Positions 32,993-44,445 of a stretch of DNA of 64,000 nucleotides are shown in pieces. The DNA comes from Voacanga thouarsii (lineage: Eukaryota > Streptophyta > Magnoliopsida > Gentianales > Apocynaceae): positions 392,501 through 456,500 of the forward strand of contig JANUWF010001726.1 of NCBI GenBank assembly GCA_026120185.1, written 5' to 3'. A program made the position numbers and the translations under genes. The notes under the pieces were generated by a model. The model worked only from the letters and a program-made list of their open reading frames with translations. It searched no databases and was not told the DNA's origin. Position 1 is the stretch's first letter, and each line of letters begins with the position of its first letter.

Positions 32993-34286
32993 TGATGTGT
33001 AAATTTTAGGAGTATAAAAATCATTAAATTTAAATCCATCCCTTAGTCAAGTTTTAATTGAAATGTTAATCCCAAAATATACATACGAGCAAGTATACTC
33101 ATCGCAAGCATAGTATAAAAAATTAACGAGTATCGATTCTTAAAGGAACAAGTACACACTAATCACTTTCCATTCATTACTTAATCGACCAAATAAAATG
33201 ATAAAATAATAAAAAATAAATAAAAATATATACAACTCAAAGATGTGAAAATATGTAAGTTTAACCAATACTTTTGAAAACATGATAATGAATCACTTAG
33301 CGCATATCATAATCAATTATCATCTTGGTTTCATTAAGGATTTAATATAGACCCACTTCATTTGTAATCTAGGGAATTGCTATCCTCTAGTTAAATTAGT
33401 GAACATATTCTATCTCAACCTATTTACCTAAAAAATGCATTAAAATCAATTCTCATATAAACTCCTATATTTTAGGTGATTTAAAAAAACTATTCAATGA
33501 ATCCATATTGTAACAATAATCTACTAACCTTTGATTACCTAAATTCTTAACAATTAGCCTATTTTCCAAGCAGGTTAAGATATAACAAATATGAATTTAA
33601 TTAATTGAAGTCATTATCAACCCTTTTTTCAAGCAAGTTAACAATAAGAATTAACGAACCAATTTCGTAATAAAAAGAAGTAATCAAATCCCAAGACAAA
33701 TAATCAATTGATCAGAAAGATTAAATTAATTCAAGAAATTATGAATCCTAAAAACAACGTCAAATTACAATAAAAAATATTAATTGCATCACTATTCTAG
33801 AAAAAGAAAATAAAGGTAAAAGAAAAAATTTATAGACAAACCATTCTTCTTCTCTTTATAAACCTTCTTGAATAATGCTCATTGAATGATGAATATCTCC
33901 TAATATGAGTAATTGGGAGTTTTGATCCTTGGATTCACTACTTCATCTTGTGTTTTTCTTATCTTTATAAGCTTTTTTTATGCCAAAATTCCTGCACAAA
34001 ATCCCTCGTATCCAGACTGGACTTGGTGCCAAGTCACTTCAACCCACTTGGTGCTAAGTGCATTTTGTTTTTCTCTTGGATGTTAAGTTGCCAGACCTGG
34101 TGTCAGGTGCATGCTGGAATTTTTCTTTTTGCTCAAAATCTACTCAATTCTGCACAAAATTCGTCAAAAATACTTTCCACAAGCAAAAATATCAAATAGG
34201 AAGGAATATAACTAGTTATTACATCAAAAGTTTCTCAAATTAACCTCAAATAATTAAAAAAATAGTGCTGAATTTAGCCCCTTTCA
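32993..34286 (-). mobile_element. Element B 5' LTR
   Basis: 1,294 bp, sense start TGAAAGGGGCTAAATTC, sense end TTTACACATCA. It is shorter than the 3' LTR by about 50 bp, with many point differences, so the element is not recent. Confidence 0.88.
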
Positions 34287-34565
34287 TTATGTAACTAACT
34301 TAGTTGGTTGAGATTTGGCTTAATATTAGCCCCTTTTCTTACTCTTATGTGTTTGTTGATCTAGGAGGATTTCTTAGGTGCTCATATGATAGGATTTCTT
34401 ACTCTTAATATTAGGGCAAGTATACACATATGATAGGTATACTTTCCCATATGTGTGTTGTGTGAGTAATTTTTTATATTTTTTATTAAGACTTCATTAG
34501 TTTGTGTGATTTATTGAGATTTCTCTCTATACATAAGTATACACACTAAACGCAAAATAGAGGTC
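34287..34565 (+). mobile_element. Ty3/gypsy LTR (C-type), right part
   Basis: Continues the LTR broken at 25920 (TAGTTGGTTGAGATTTGGC), matching the U5 region of the C and D LTRs. It is truncated about 15 nt short of the expected CATACATCA end, where element D internal sequence begins. Confidence 0.75.
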
Positions 34566-35576
34566 TCAAAACACAAGTTACCACCAGCTCTCCAAGTTAA
34601 CATCTCAACAAGAAAACTCAATCTAATTCCAATCCCAATCTAATTCACAAAATCACAGCCCAACTCAAACCACAAGAGCAAAGAAAACTTAATAATGCTG
34701 AAAATGGAAAAGCAACAAGAATAATGCAAATGAAGATCTAAATTAGTAAAATACCAAGATAACATTCTTTAAAATATAGCATTAATAAATCATTGAATGT
34801 CCAAGCTCATAAAGCAAAATTCATTCCCAATGATCTACCAAAACAAATGTCACTTGGCATTTTTGTATGTCCAGGGGATAAAGCATGTGAAACCCAAAAA
34901 TAATGTACAATACAATATCTCATCTCTATTAAATTAGCCTAACCAAGCAATGCACTCAACTACTCCAAAATCTTGCACAAAACTTTAACAATGTAAGCCT
35001 AAGAAGTAGAGTAAAATTTTAAAATTAGTATAATGCAAAACAAAACATATTGTTTTCAAGAGGTTTAGTCCATATTCAACTCTAAAAGGCCAAAAAGAAA
35101 CTTAAGCTCATTCACAAAAAAAAATTAATTGAGGCCTGATTGTCTAGTGCAGAGTTATTCATTTATAGAACATGCAAAGTAGCCTTCATTTAATCTCAAA
35201 ACACAAGGCACGTTAGTTTCCAAAAGCAAAAATGAAACAAATTGTTGCATCTCCATCAAATTCATTTTAATCCATACAGCCCCATCTCTCAAAGCTCCCA
35301 AAAAAAAAAAAAAAAAATTGAATAGAGACAAGAACTAATTTCCTAGCTCTAAGTGAAATACACGAGAAAGTCTGCTTGTTCACACATGTCCCCTTTTCAC
35401 AAAATCACGCAATGAAAACACTTTATTAGCTAAAAAAGTAATCCATTTCTATATCACCAAAATAGACACATAGCACTTCAAAACTCAATCATGCCTCATC
35501 CTGCTCCAAAAGTAAAAATAAAATACCTCTCCTTCAAATCACAATAGCATTAAAGTTCAACAAAACATTGCACCAT
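34566..35576 (-). mobile_element. Element D internal DNA, distal part
   Basis: AT-rich non-coding DNA continuous with 44446-46260 before element A inserted (near-TSD ACCAT/ACCCT). No ORF or motif is recognised. On the left it meets a C-type LTR in opposite orientation, so D's own 3' LTR is missing. Confidence 0.5.
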
Positions 35577-37110
35577 TGATAGGGGCTAAATTAGTCATAT
35601 TTTTCCAAGTTATTTGAGGTTCTTTTGTGATACATTTTATCCAATAACTAGTCATATTCCTTCATATTTGAGATTTGACCCTTGGAAAGGTATTCTGTGC
35701 ATTATTTCAGATTTTAGGGGTAAAACGAAGCAAAAATGTCGCAAAACATAATAGAAGTGGCGCCGGCCAGGACAGTGGAACGGTGTCGGCCATATGCTGA
35801 TGACATGAACTTTGAGGCGACAAAAAATTATTGAAATAGGGCAGAACAGAACCGAACCGGTGCCGGCTCTGGTAGCCAAGGCGGCGCCGGCTGCACTCTG
35901 GACAACATTACGTGGAAATCAAGAAAAAATCGGTGAACAAAAAAAGAAACTGAACACAACCGGCACCAGCTCAAGCAGCCAAGGCAGCGCCAGCTATGCC
36001 TTGAGGAAAAGACAGGATCTTGATTTTTGTACGCGATTTTTGGTAATCTGTGGAGTTTTAGTACTTTCCTACTTCTACTCGGCCAAGAACATTACACCAA
36101 CGAGTTTAGGTATTTCCTAAACCTATAAATAGATAGAAAACACAAGAGAAAAATAAGAGAATTCATTGATCATTATAGAAAATCACTCAAATCAAATGAG
36201 AAATTCTTCAATTCAAAGAGAGTTGTACAATAAGGTCTTTGAAGGAAGAAGAAGGAAGCTTATCTATGAGTTTTTTCTTTTACTTTGTTTTCTTTTTCTT
36301 GACAATGATGTATTAATTGTTTTGTTGTAATTTGATATTGTTTTATATATTCATGATTTTTAGAGTTGTTTGATCTTTTGATTAATTGATTGTTATTCTT
36401 AGTATTTGATTACTTGTGCTTATTACGAGATTAATTGGTTAGTTCTTTCCATTAACTTGCTTGGACAAAGGGGTTGATGGTGGTTTCAATTCGTTAGTTT
36501 CATATTTGTTGGCTCTTAACTTGCTTGGACAAAGGGTTAAGAGTAGGGACAAAGTAGCTCAAGGTTAATGGATGTCTGTCAGGATATGGATTCATTTGTT
36601 AATTTCACGTGTAATTTGCTAGGAATGGGAATTAAATCAAGGACTGTGGTTAATGCATCTTTTAGGTGAATTAGTTGAGACATGATATGTGATGCTAATT
36701 TATCCAGAAGATAGGGATTCATGGATTGGACAAAGAAGTGAATCTACCTTAATCATTCATGCTGCCAAGAGAATAATTAGTTATAATAATGATTAGGTAC
36801 TTTAAGATCATGATTGTCTAAATAATAATTTGAGTTACATACTTCTCCATCCTTGACATGTATATATTTCTATTTTATTTTATTTTTATTTTTATTTCTT
36901 TTTAACTTTATTAAGTCGGTTAAACAATAGAAGAAAGGTGACTAATGCATACTTGTTCCTAGAGGATCAACACTCGTTTGAACCCTATGCTATGTTAATG
37001 ATAAGTATGCTTACTCGTATGTGTAATTTGAGGTTAATGTTTTAATTTAAACTTGATTGGGAATGTGCTTAGTTTTTATATGATTTTTATACCTAAATCC
37101 AAACACATTA
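35577..37110 (+). mobile_element. Element A 5' LTR
   Basis: Starts TGATAGGGGCTAAATTAG and ends AACACATTA. U3 has three ~100-bp units, each with a pair of GGCGCCGGC-type motifs (35759/35782, 35857/35883, 35960/35985). The TATA box TATAAATA is at 36124-36131. Confidence 0.93.
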
Positions 37111-37116
37111 AGTTTT

Positions 37117-37134
37117 TGGCACCGTTGCTGGAGA
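37117..37134 (+). other. Element A primer-binding site
   Basis: TGGCACCGTTGCTGGAGA, 6 nt after the LTR, resembles the tRNA-Asp complement TGGCGCCGTTGCCGGGGA with three transition differences. Confidence 0.85.
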
Positions 37135-37468
37135 ACAATAGCATGAAAGCTTGGATTTTGTTTATTTAACCATGTAAATATGTACAATTGTTCTTTTCGC
37201 AAAAATGTGCTATCTTTTGTATCTTGTATCTTTTATACCTTTGTAACCTAACCTACTAACTTTGACTATGTAACTTTGACTAACTTTGTAATCTTTTAAT
37301 TTTGTTTTAATCATAAATTCTATAGCTAACTTGCTTCTTGTTTTTTCTAGGTGTTATTCTTGGTACATAACCTGAAAATCCAAAAGCAAGATAGTCCATT
37401 TTGACCCTGAAATCGAAAGGACACTATCAAAGATCTGCCGAACAATCCAAAGGAACTTGATCATCGAA

Positions 37469-38731
37469 ATGGACAGTTCTCAAAATAACAATGCTGGAAA
37501 TAGGAGGGTTATGGATGACTTTGTGAAACCGGCAATCTCGGGCACAAGTTCGAGTATTACTAGGCCTAAGGTGGATGCAAACAATTTTGAAATAAAGCCT
37601 AACATTATCCAGATAGTTCAAAACATGGTTCAATTTGACAGGCTACCTGAAGAAGATCCCAATGCTCATTTATCTAATTTCCTTGAGATTTGTGACACGT
37701 TTAAAATGAATGGTGTTTTTGAGGATGCCATAAAGTTAAGTCTTTTTCCTTTTTCTTTGAGGGATAGAGTCAAATCATGGTTAAAGTCTTTACCTACAAG
37801 TTCCATCACTACTTGAAATGCCCTAGCTAAAAAATTTCTAGCCAAATATTTCATTCCAACTAGGACAGCAAAACTTAGAAATGAGATATTCGCCTTCCAA
37901 TAATTAGATTCTGAGCCTCTGTATGAAAGTTGGGAGAGATTCAAGGAAATTCTAAAGAAATTCCCACACCACGAATTTGAGCTGGGAATGCAGATGCTAA
38001 TATTTTTGAATGGCCTTACGTTCGCAACACATCAAGTGGTGGACTCTTTTGCAGGGGATTCCATCAATCCAGAATAGGTATTTGATCTTATTGAAAATCT
38101 AGTTTCTAATAATTATTCTTGGGGAAGTACAAGGTCTAGAGCTCGTGAGCAAGGAGTACACAAAGTAGATGTTGTGGAAGCATTGGAAGCTAAGGCGAAC
38201 GCCTTAACTCAAAAGATAGAACAAATGGTAATGCCTCAAGGCCAGGTATTAAACGTAAGTTGTGATTTCTGTGGAAAGGGACACTCGAATCATGAATGCC
38301 AAAACATGGGGTCACTCCAAGAAACCTTGGAACATGCGGCCTTTGCAGGTAATATCCGGCCAAGTAACAACCCTTGTAGCTTTACCTATAATCCTGGTTG
38401 GAGAAATCACCCTAATTTCTCTTGGAGTAATGGAAATCAACATAGGCAGGGTTCTTTCAATTTTGGAGGAAATCAAAGGAACCAAAACCCTATGAACAAT
38501 AATGCAGCACCTTCAAAGCCACAATTGGAAGAATTGATTAGCCAATTGGTAAGTACAACAGAGACTAAGTTCCAAGGGGTCGATGTTACAACGAGGAACC
38601 TAAAGGCTTCCATGCGCAACTTGGAAAACCAAATTGATCAACTAGCTAAATTATTGGGGGATCGTCAAGCCGAGACATTGCCAAGAAACACTGAGGAGAA
38701 TCCACGGGATCAAAGCCATGGAAAACATTGA
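37469..38731 (+). pseudogene. Element A Gag (Retrotrans_gag domain, zinc knuckle)
   Basis: Gag forms the virus-like particle. ATG 37469 (MDSSQNNNAG) is chosen because the open frame upstream offers only TTG, although family conservation (FDPEIERTL) extends back to about 37400. The capsid core reads FDRLPEEDPNAHLSNFLEIC through FPFSLRDRVKSWLKSLP and KFLAKYF. A knuckle CDFCGKGHSNHEC (C-X2-C-X3-H-X4-C) is at about 38259-38297. It is followed by an Asn/Gly-rich linker and a coiled-coil-like C-terminus (TTRNLKASMRNLENQIDQL). Three premature stops (37814 TGA, 37901 TAA, 38075 TAG) sit where Trp or Gln would be expected; no frameshift is seen in 421 codons. Confidence 0.92.
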
Positions 38732-39822
38732 AGGCTTTTTCTTTTACTTACTTTACTTTCAATTTTAGGATTGAAACAATTTTTATTTCTGTCATTTTGA
38801 GTGATTGTTTTTCATAAATTAGAATGCATTATTCATCATTATTATGTGTTCATCATTTTATTAAAAAAAAAAATGGAGAATTGGACAAAATGCAACCGGC
38901 GCCGGCTAGGGCTATGACCGGCGCTGGTTCTTGTCGGGTAAGGCGCATAATATATGCCATTTTGGCCACTTTTTCATTCAAACTCTCCAACTCCCTCTCA
39001 AAACCTCTCTAACCCGCGCCCGATTCACCTTCCCAACTTTCCAAAATTAGAATTTTCACCTCCTAATCACTTCTATAACATCTATCCACCTCCCTTTTAT
39101 TGATCCTATGGATCAAAAATCTCAAAATCTTCCATTTTGTATACAAACCCCACATTCAATCCATAAGCAATGAGCTTAGATTTCTGCAAAAAGCTTACAT
39201 CTTTTGCTTGCCCATGCATACACGAGCATAAAAGTATGATTTTTATTCATTTCCCACGGTTAAAATGGTGTGTATGGCTTTTTCTAATTTTAGGGACAAT
39301 TTTGGCCGAAAATTGGGATTGTTTATGTTTTTTGTATTGTGCATTACTCCTTGAGCTTCATGATTTTGGATAGTGTAGGAGTTAATGGTTCTTGGATGCT
39401 TAATTCATGCACATGATCATTAGGAACTTCATGCATATATTTAGGGTTAGAATTATGGTCATTCATGATGGTTGAATAATCGTTACATATAGAACTTGAA
39501 TTGGTTTTTACATAATGCCATGCTAATGCCTGCATTCACATGAGCATATATACTAGAATGCATTGGGGATATTCAACACGTTTATTCTTTACAGTGAGCT
39601 TTACATGTATTTGTTGAAGGTTATGTTGAATTGATTGGAGGGAATTGAATTGATTGTTGATTGGAGTGTATTCATTGAAGGCGTTTGGGCTTTGTGGTTG
39701 TGAGATTGGTTGAGGGTTGAGTGAGAGTTGAAAATGTGCTTGTAACGGGTAGCTAGACCCCGTTTACTTCTTTGCACTCATTTGTTATAACCTCCTATTT
39801 TCACTACTCCTTACTTGATAAC
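38732..39822 (+). other. Element A gag-ORF2 intergenic region
   Basis: About 1.1 kb without a convincing gene. It contains the GGCGCC pair at 38895-38931 and a C/T-rich leader-like segment at 38965-39110. No pol motif on either strand. Confidence 0.7.
38895..38960 (+). promoter_or_regulatory. Internal paired GGCGCC motif with TATA-like sequence
   Basis: ACCGGCGCCGGCTAGGG and ACCGGCGCTGGTTC lie about 23 nt apart, the same paired layout as in U3. A TATA-like ATAATATATG follows at about 38948 and then a C/T-rich stretch. This is upstream of the second ORF and could be an internal promoter. That role is inference. Confidence 0.45.
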
Positions 39823-41043
39823 ATGTCTCAAGCATGGGGTCATTCCTCTAAAAGGGCAAGAGCTTCCTCTTCCTCGGCCCCCTCACCCATCGACCCTTTG
39901 TTCCTTAGACCAACTGAGTTTATTGATCCCTCTTGTGAGGAATGGTACAATAGGAGAGCATCCAACAAAATCATTGTAGAGCGTACTTTAGCACCTACCC
40001 TAGACCGTGCCCTTAAATTGGGAATGATGTTTAGGAGGCTAGGATGGAGGTCGATAGTACAGTTGAAAGGGAAGTATTGTCCAGTGCTCATCAAGGAATT
40101 CTATGCTAATATGGTTGACAAGGGCAATAATCACCTTCCCCATATTGAAACGAGAGTGAAAGGACTCCCCATTGTCATCACCCAAAATCAATTAGCTAAT
40201 CTCTTCTAAGTATTTAATGATGATTCTTGGCAAGGGGTAGACGTGAATAATCAAAAAATTCTCTCTGACCCGAATTCGAATGCCAGTGAGACTAGAGCCA
40301 CTCTAGGGTTATACAAGCATAATGCCTTCCAAGCCAATAGTTTCTATTCGAACAATGATCTGGCTGCCAACTTTCGAGCTCTAGTCTATATGTTTGAGTT
40401 CAATGTTGTACCCTGTGCTAGTGGTTTTAATGAAACTCGACTTATTGACACTTACATTTTACATCAGATGATGAACACTCTGCCTATCCCTCTTGCACCC
40501 CTGATTATCCAATCCATTAAGGATGTGATTCATTACTGTCTCCCTACAAATGCCTTCGTTTTCCCCCTGGTTATAATGAAAATTCTGAAAGACTTTGGTG
40601 TTAGTCTTGAGGGAAAATTGATGGAGGCTACCACTGAGCACGATATTGTTACAAAACAAACTCTGATGAGTTGTGGGTACAAGTACAGCCAAGAGTTGAA
40701 AAAGTGGCTAACCCCCTTTGAGGTCAGACATCCCGATCAGGTTAGGCCACCTCCCGTGGAGGAGAAGCACCCACCGCCACCGACACGTGCACGAGCTAGC
40801 AGTTCTCAATCCCAACCCTGGACTGACTTTGAGACTACCGTGCTGGGACAGTTAGCCCAGCACACGGAGATGCTCCTACCCTTGCAGGGATACATGGATG
40901 ACATGGCGAGACGGCAAGCTACTATGGAGTAGCAATTGGCTGAATGAAGGCAGCATTCTTCTGGGCAACATGGTGGTGAGGGAACTTCTACACCGGGTGC
41001 TGATGTTGATGATGATGATGATAATGAGGAGGAGGAGGACTGA
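39823..41043 (+). pseudogene. Element A second ORF, 'putative plant transposon protein'-type
   Basis: ATG 39823 (MSQAWGHSSKRARASSSS) is preferred over an upstream TTG. The ~406-codon frame has a Ser/Ala/Pro-rich N-terminus, a globular middle (FYANMVDKGNNHLPHIETRV, KGLPIVITQNQLANLF, then RLIDTYILHQMMNTLPIP and YCLPTNAFVFPLVIMKIL), a Pro-rich linker, a coil and a very acidic end (DDDDDNEEEED). Stops are at 40207 (TAA), 40930 (TAG) and 40945 (TGA), with no frameshift. The layout matches proteins annotated in plants as 'putative plant transposon protein' domain; that label is from memory and the biochemical role is unknown to me. It occupies the place of pol/env in this non-autonomous element. 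Confidence 0.75.
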
Positions 41044-42911
41044 TGATGATTGTTCACACTTTCTCGATCACTCTTGTTTTTCTTTTCTCTTTTAATGTCT
41101 TTTCTAGTTAGTTTTTGATTTTTTTTTTTTTGCTTTATTGTAGTATTTTCTTTCTTTTGTTTTTTGATTTATTTTTCTTTTCTAGTTTTTATGCTTTGGT
41201 GTGCTCTTTTGTATTTTTCTTTTTAGGTACTTTGCCAATGTCTCGTTCTTCAAGCATTCAGCTCTTATACAGCACATTGCACCATCTATGGAAGTATTGA
41301 CTTTCTTATCTCTTCTCCTTTATATTTTTGGTCCCATGGCATTGCTTTTACCTTGTTATATTTATTTGGCCATTGAGAACAATGTCCAATTTAAGTGTGG
41401 GGGAGTGATTCGATTGAAAATTCTTCTATGCATCATTCTTTTATATTTTATCATCCTTCTTGTGAGCCCAAATTTTCAAAATTTTTAAAATTTTTTCTAA
41501 TTTTCTTTGAGATTTCAAGCTGTATTTTTAATGCATGTCTTTGTGATGGATTGTAGAGCATATGTTCTATATCATGTATGACATATGCATGACTTTTTGC
41601 ATACACTTGGACGAAGTAGTTCTTGATCAAATGCTTTACATTGTTCTTAAACCTATTTTTCTATTAAAATTCATGGAGCATTCTAGAACTTACTTAAATA
41701 TCTCTCGAGGCAAAATAAGAAAAACATTCATGATTTAACTTAGGGATGACGGTAATAGGCCTTCTTTGGATAGTTTGAGCTTTTCAATCCTACCTATTTT
41801 GATATTATCCTTAGTGCCTATTTTTAGCCTAAATTGTTGATTTGTTTTCTTTAAAACCCGTCACAATACTTTGTCCATTGCTTGTTTTTTAGAGTTTGAA
41901 TAATTTTTCATATCTTTATAATCTTGATGGATGAAAGTACATGAAGAAGAATGTTGAGGGAGAGTACTTAGAGAAAGATCATGACTTGTTACTTTCAGTC
42001 ATCTATCAAGAGTTAAGTTGAGTTGGAAAGAGAAAAGAAAGCAAAGAAATAGAAGACGAAGGAAAAGAGAGATTGAACACAAGAAAAGAAAACAAAAAGC
42101 TACTAGAAAAAATGGAAAAAAAGAAACTGAGGAAGAAAAGAATAGAAGCAGTGAAAGAGAAAAGAAGAGAAAAAAGAAAGAAAAGAAAAATTTTTGAAAG
42201 AAAAAGAAAAGAAAGATCACAAGAGGAATGGTGATTGAGCTGTAAAAGTTAAGTTCATATAAAGTACTTAACACCATTACTGAAAATTTGAGTGATCTTG
42301 TGAAAAAAAAAAAAAAAAGAGAAGAGTTGATGAAAAGAGACAAGAAAAAGAGAAAATGCAGGATTTGCTTGAGCTGAACTGTAATTGCTAAATAAGGTTA
42401 TGGGTTTTAATTGATTTGTGGAATAAGAGAGTAAGAAAAGTTTTGAAATTATTGATACATTTTGTTTATCCTTTTCTTGCGAACTCTCAACTTCTATGAT
42501 ATTTGAATTTCCTGTATCCTTCATTTGATAAGCTACATTACAAGCCTTTAGCCTTACATTACAAGCTTAAAAGTCCTACTTGTTCTAAGTAGAATCATTA
42601 TATGTCTCGGATTAGTGGAGAGAGTGTATGAAAAGTAAGCTTATGGAATGCATAATCTTTTTGAACTAAATTCTTTCCAATGGTTTGAGAATATTGTTAA
42701 GTATTGGGATGGTTCTACTAAGTCATTATTCACTTACACATGTCTTGCATTTATTGTGAAAATATAGTAGCATGTGTTTTATGTTCTTGAATGAAGAAAG
42801 TATTGAAGATATTGTTTTGAAATTAATTGAGTGATTGTTAAATCTTGTGTTTTCCTACGTATCTTTGATAGTTTGCTTGAGGACAAGCAAAGAGCTAGGT
42901 GTGGGAGAATG
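41044..42911 (+). other. Element A 3' non-coding region and polypurine tract
   Basis: No convincing ORF. A first PPT-like AAGTGTGGGGGAGTGA occurs at about 41392-41407, far upstream of the LTR. The true PPT, AGGTGTGGGAGAATG, abuts the 3' LTR at 42897-42911. A purine-rich (GAAAA)n stretch lies at 42020-42230. The internal PPT-like copy recurs in element C (about 53931). Confidence 0.7.
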
Positions 42912-44445
42912 TGATAGGGGCTAAATTAGTCATATTTTTCCTAGTTATTTGAGGTTCTTTTGTGATGCATTTTGTCCAATAACTAGTCATATTCCTTCAT
43001 ATTTAAGATTTTACCCTTGGAAAGGTATTCTGTGCAAAATTTCAGATTTTAGGGGTAAAACAAAGCAAAAATGTCACAAAACATAATAGAGGCGGCACCG
43101 GCCAGGACAATAGAACCGGCACCAGCCATGTGCTAATGACACGAATTTTGAGGCAACGAAAAATTTTTTAAACAGGGTGGAACAGAATCGAACCAGCGCC
43201 GGCTCCAGTAGCCAAGGCGGCGCCGGCTACACTCTGGACAACATTACGTGGAAATAAAGAAAAAATCGGCGAACAAAGGAAGAAATAAAACACAACCGAC
43301 GTCGGCTCTAGTAGCCAAGGCGGCGCCGGCTGTGCCCTGAGGAAAAGACGGGTTCTTGATTTTTGTATGCGATTTTTGGTAATCTCTGGAGTTTTAGTAC
43401 TTTCCTACTTCTACTCGGCCAAGAACATTACACCAACGAGTTAGGCACTTCCTAAGCCTATAAATAGATGGAAAACACAAGAGAAAAATGAGAGAATTCA
43501 TTGATTATCATAGAAAATCACTCAAATCAAAGAAGGAATTCTTCAATTCAAGGAGGGTTGTATAAGAAGGTCTTCGAAGGAAGAAGAATGAGGCTTGTCT
43601 ATGAGTGCTTTCTTTTACTTTGTTTTCTTTTTCTTGACAATGATATATTAATTATTTTATTGTAATTTGATATTGTTTTAGATATTCATGATTTTTAGAG
43701 TTGTTTAATCTTTTGATTAATTGATTGTTATTCTTGGTATTTAATTACTTGTGCTTATTAAGAGATTAATTGGTTGGTTCTTTCCATTAACTTGCTTAGA
43801 CAAAGGGGTTGATGGTGGTTTCAATTCGTTAGTTTCATATTTGTTGGCTCTTAATTTGCTTGGACAAAGGGGTTAAGAGTAGGGACAAAAATAGTTCAAG
43901 GTTAATTGATGTCTGCCAGGATATGGATTCATTTGTTAATTTCATGTGTAATTTGCCAGGAATGGGAATTAAATCAAGGATTGTGGTTAATGCATCTTTT
44001 AGATGAATTAGTTGAGACAGGATATGTGATGCTAATTTATCCAGAAGATAGGGATTCATGGATTGGACAAAGAAGTGAATCTACCTTAATCCTTCATGAT
44101 GCCAAAAGAATAATTAGTTATGATAATGATTAGGTACTTTAAGATCATGATTGTCTAAATAATAGTTTGAGTTACATACTTCTCCATTCTTGACATGTAT
44201 ATATTTTTATGTTATTTTTTTTATTTTTATTTCTTTTTTACTTTATTGAGTCGGTTAAACAATAGAAGAAAGGTGACTAATGTATTCTTGTTCCTGGAGG
44301 ATCGACACTCGTTTGAAACCTATGCTATGTTAATGATGAGTACACTTGCTCATATATGTAATTTGGGGTTAAAATTTTAATTTAAGCTTGATTAGAAATG
44401 TACTTAGTTTTTATATGATTTTTATACCTAAATCTAAATACATCA
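42912..44445 (+). mobile_element. Element A 3' LTR
   Basis: 1,534 bp, the same length as the 5' LTR, starting TGATAGGGGCTAAATTAG and ending AATACATCA. TATAAATA is at 43459-43466. The same three U3 motif pairs are present, with different C/T and G/A decay at each. Dozens of substitutions separate the two LTRs, mostly transitions. Confidence 0.93.

Larger units (their letters stand above)
25921..34286 (-). mobile_element. Ty3/gypsy LTR retrotransposon B (Athila/Tat-like), pol-bearing, gag-poor
   Basis: Two minus-strand LTRs (34286-32993 and 27265-25921), a tRNA-Asp-type primer site, protease, RT/RNase H, integrase and a purine tract. It inserted into a C-type LTR. Left and right flanks (GATAA, TTATG) do not give a perfect 5-bp TSD. 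Most of gag is missing. Pol is broken and the RT active site is altered. Confidence 0.9.
35577..44445 (+). mobile_element. Non-autonomous Ty3/gypsy element A (gag plus novel ORF, no pol)
   Basis: 8,869 bp with two LTRs of exactly 1,534 bp (35577-37110, 42912-44445), a tRNA-Asp-type primer site, gag, a second ORF and a purine tract. No protease, RT, RNase H or integrase motif occurs anywhere between 38732 and 42911. Flanking 5-mers ACCAT (35572-35576) and ACCCT (44446-44450) match at 4 of 5 positions, consistent with a decayed TSD. It is inserted in element D internal DNA. Confidence 0.9.

Noticed and set aside
25916..34291. A clean 5-bp TSD for element B
   Set aside because: Flanks GATAA and TTATG do not match in any sensible placement; only a 4-of-5 match appears if the LTR ends are shifted away from TG/CA.
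41999..42343. Membrane-like minus-strand ORF (F/S/L-rich)
   Set aside because: It is the complement of a (GAAAA)n purine-rich tract in element A; low complexity.
43835..44133. Short ORFs in the element A 3' LTR, including 43906-44133
   Set aside because: They lie in non-coding LTR, and no recognisable protein motif is seen.
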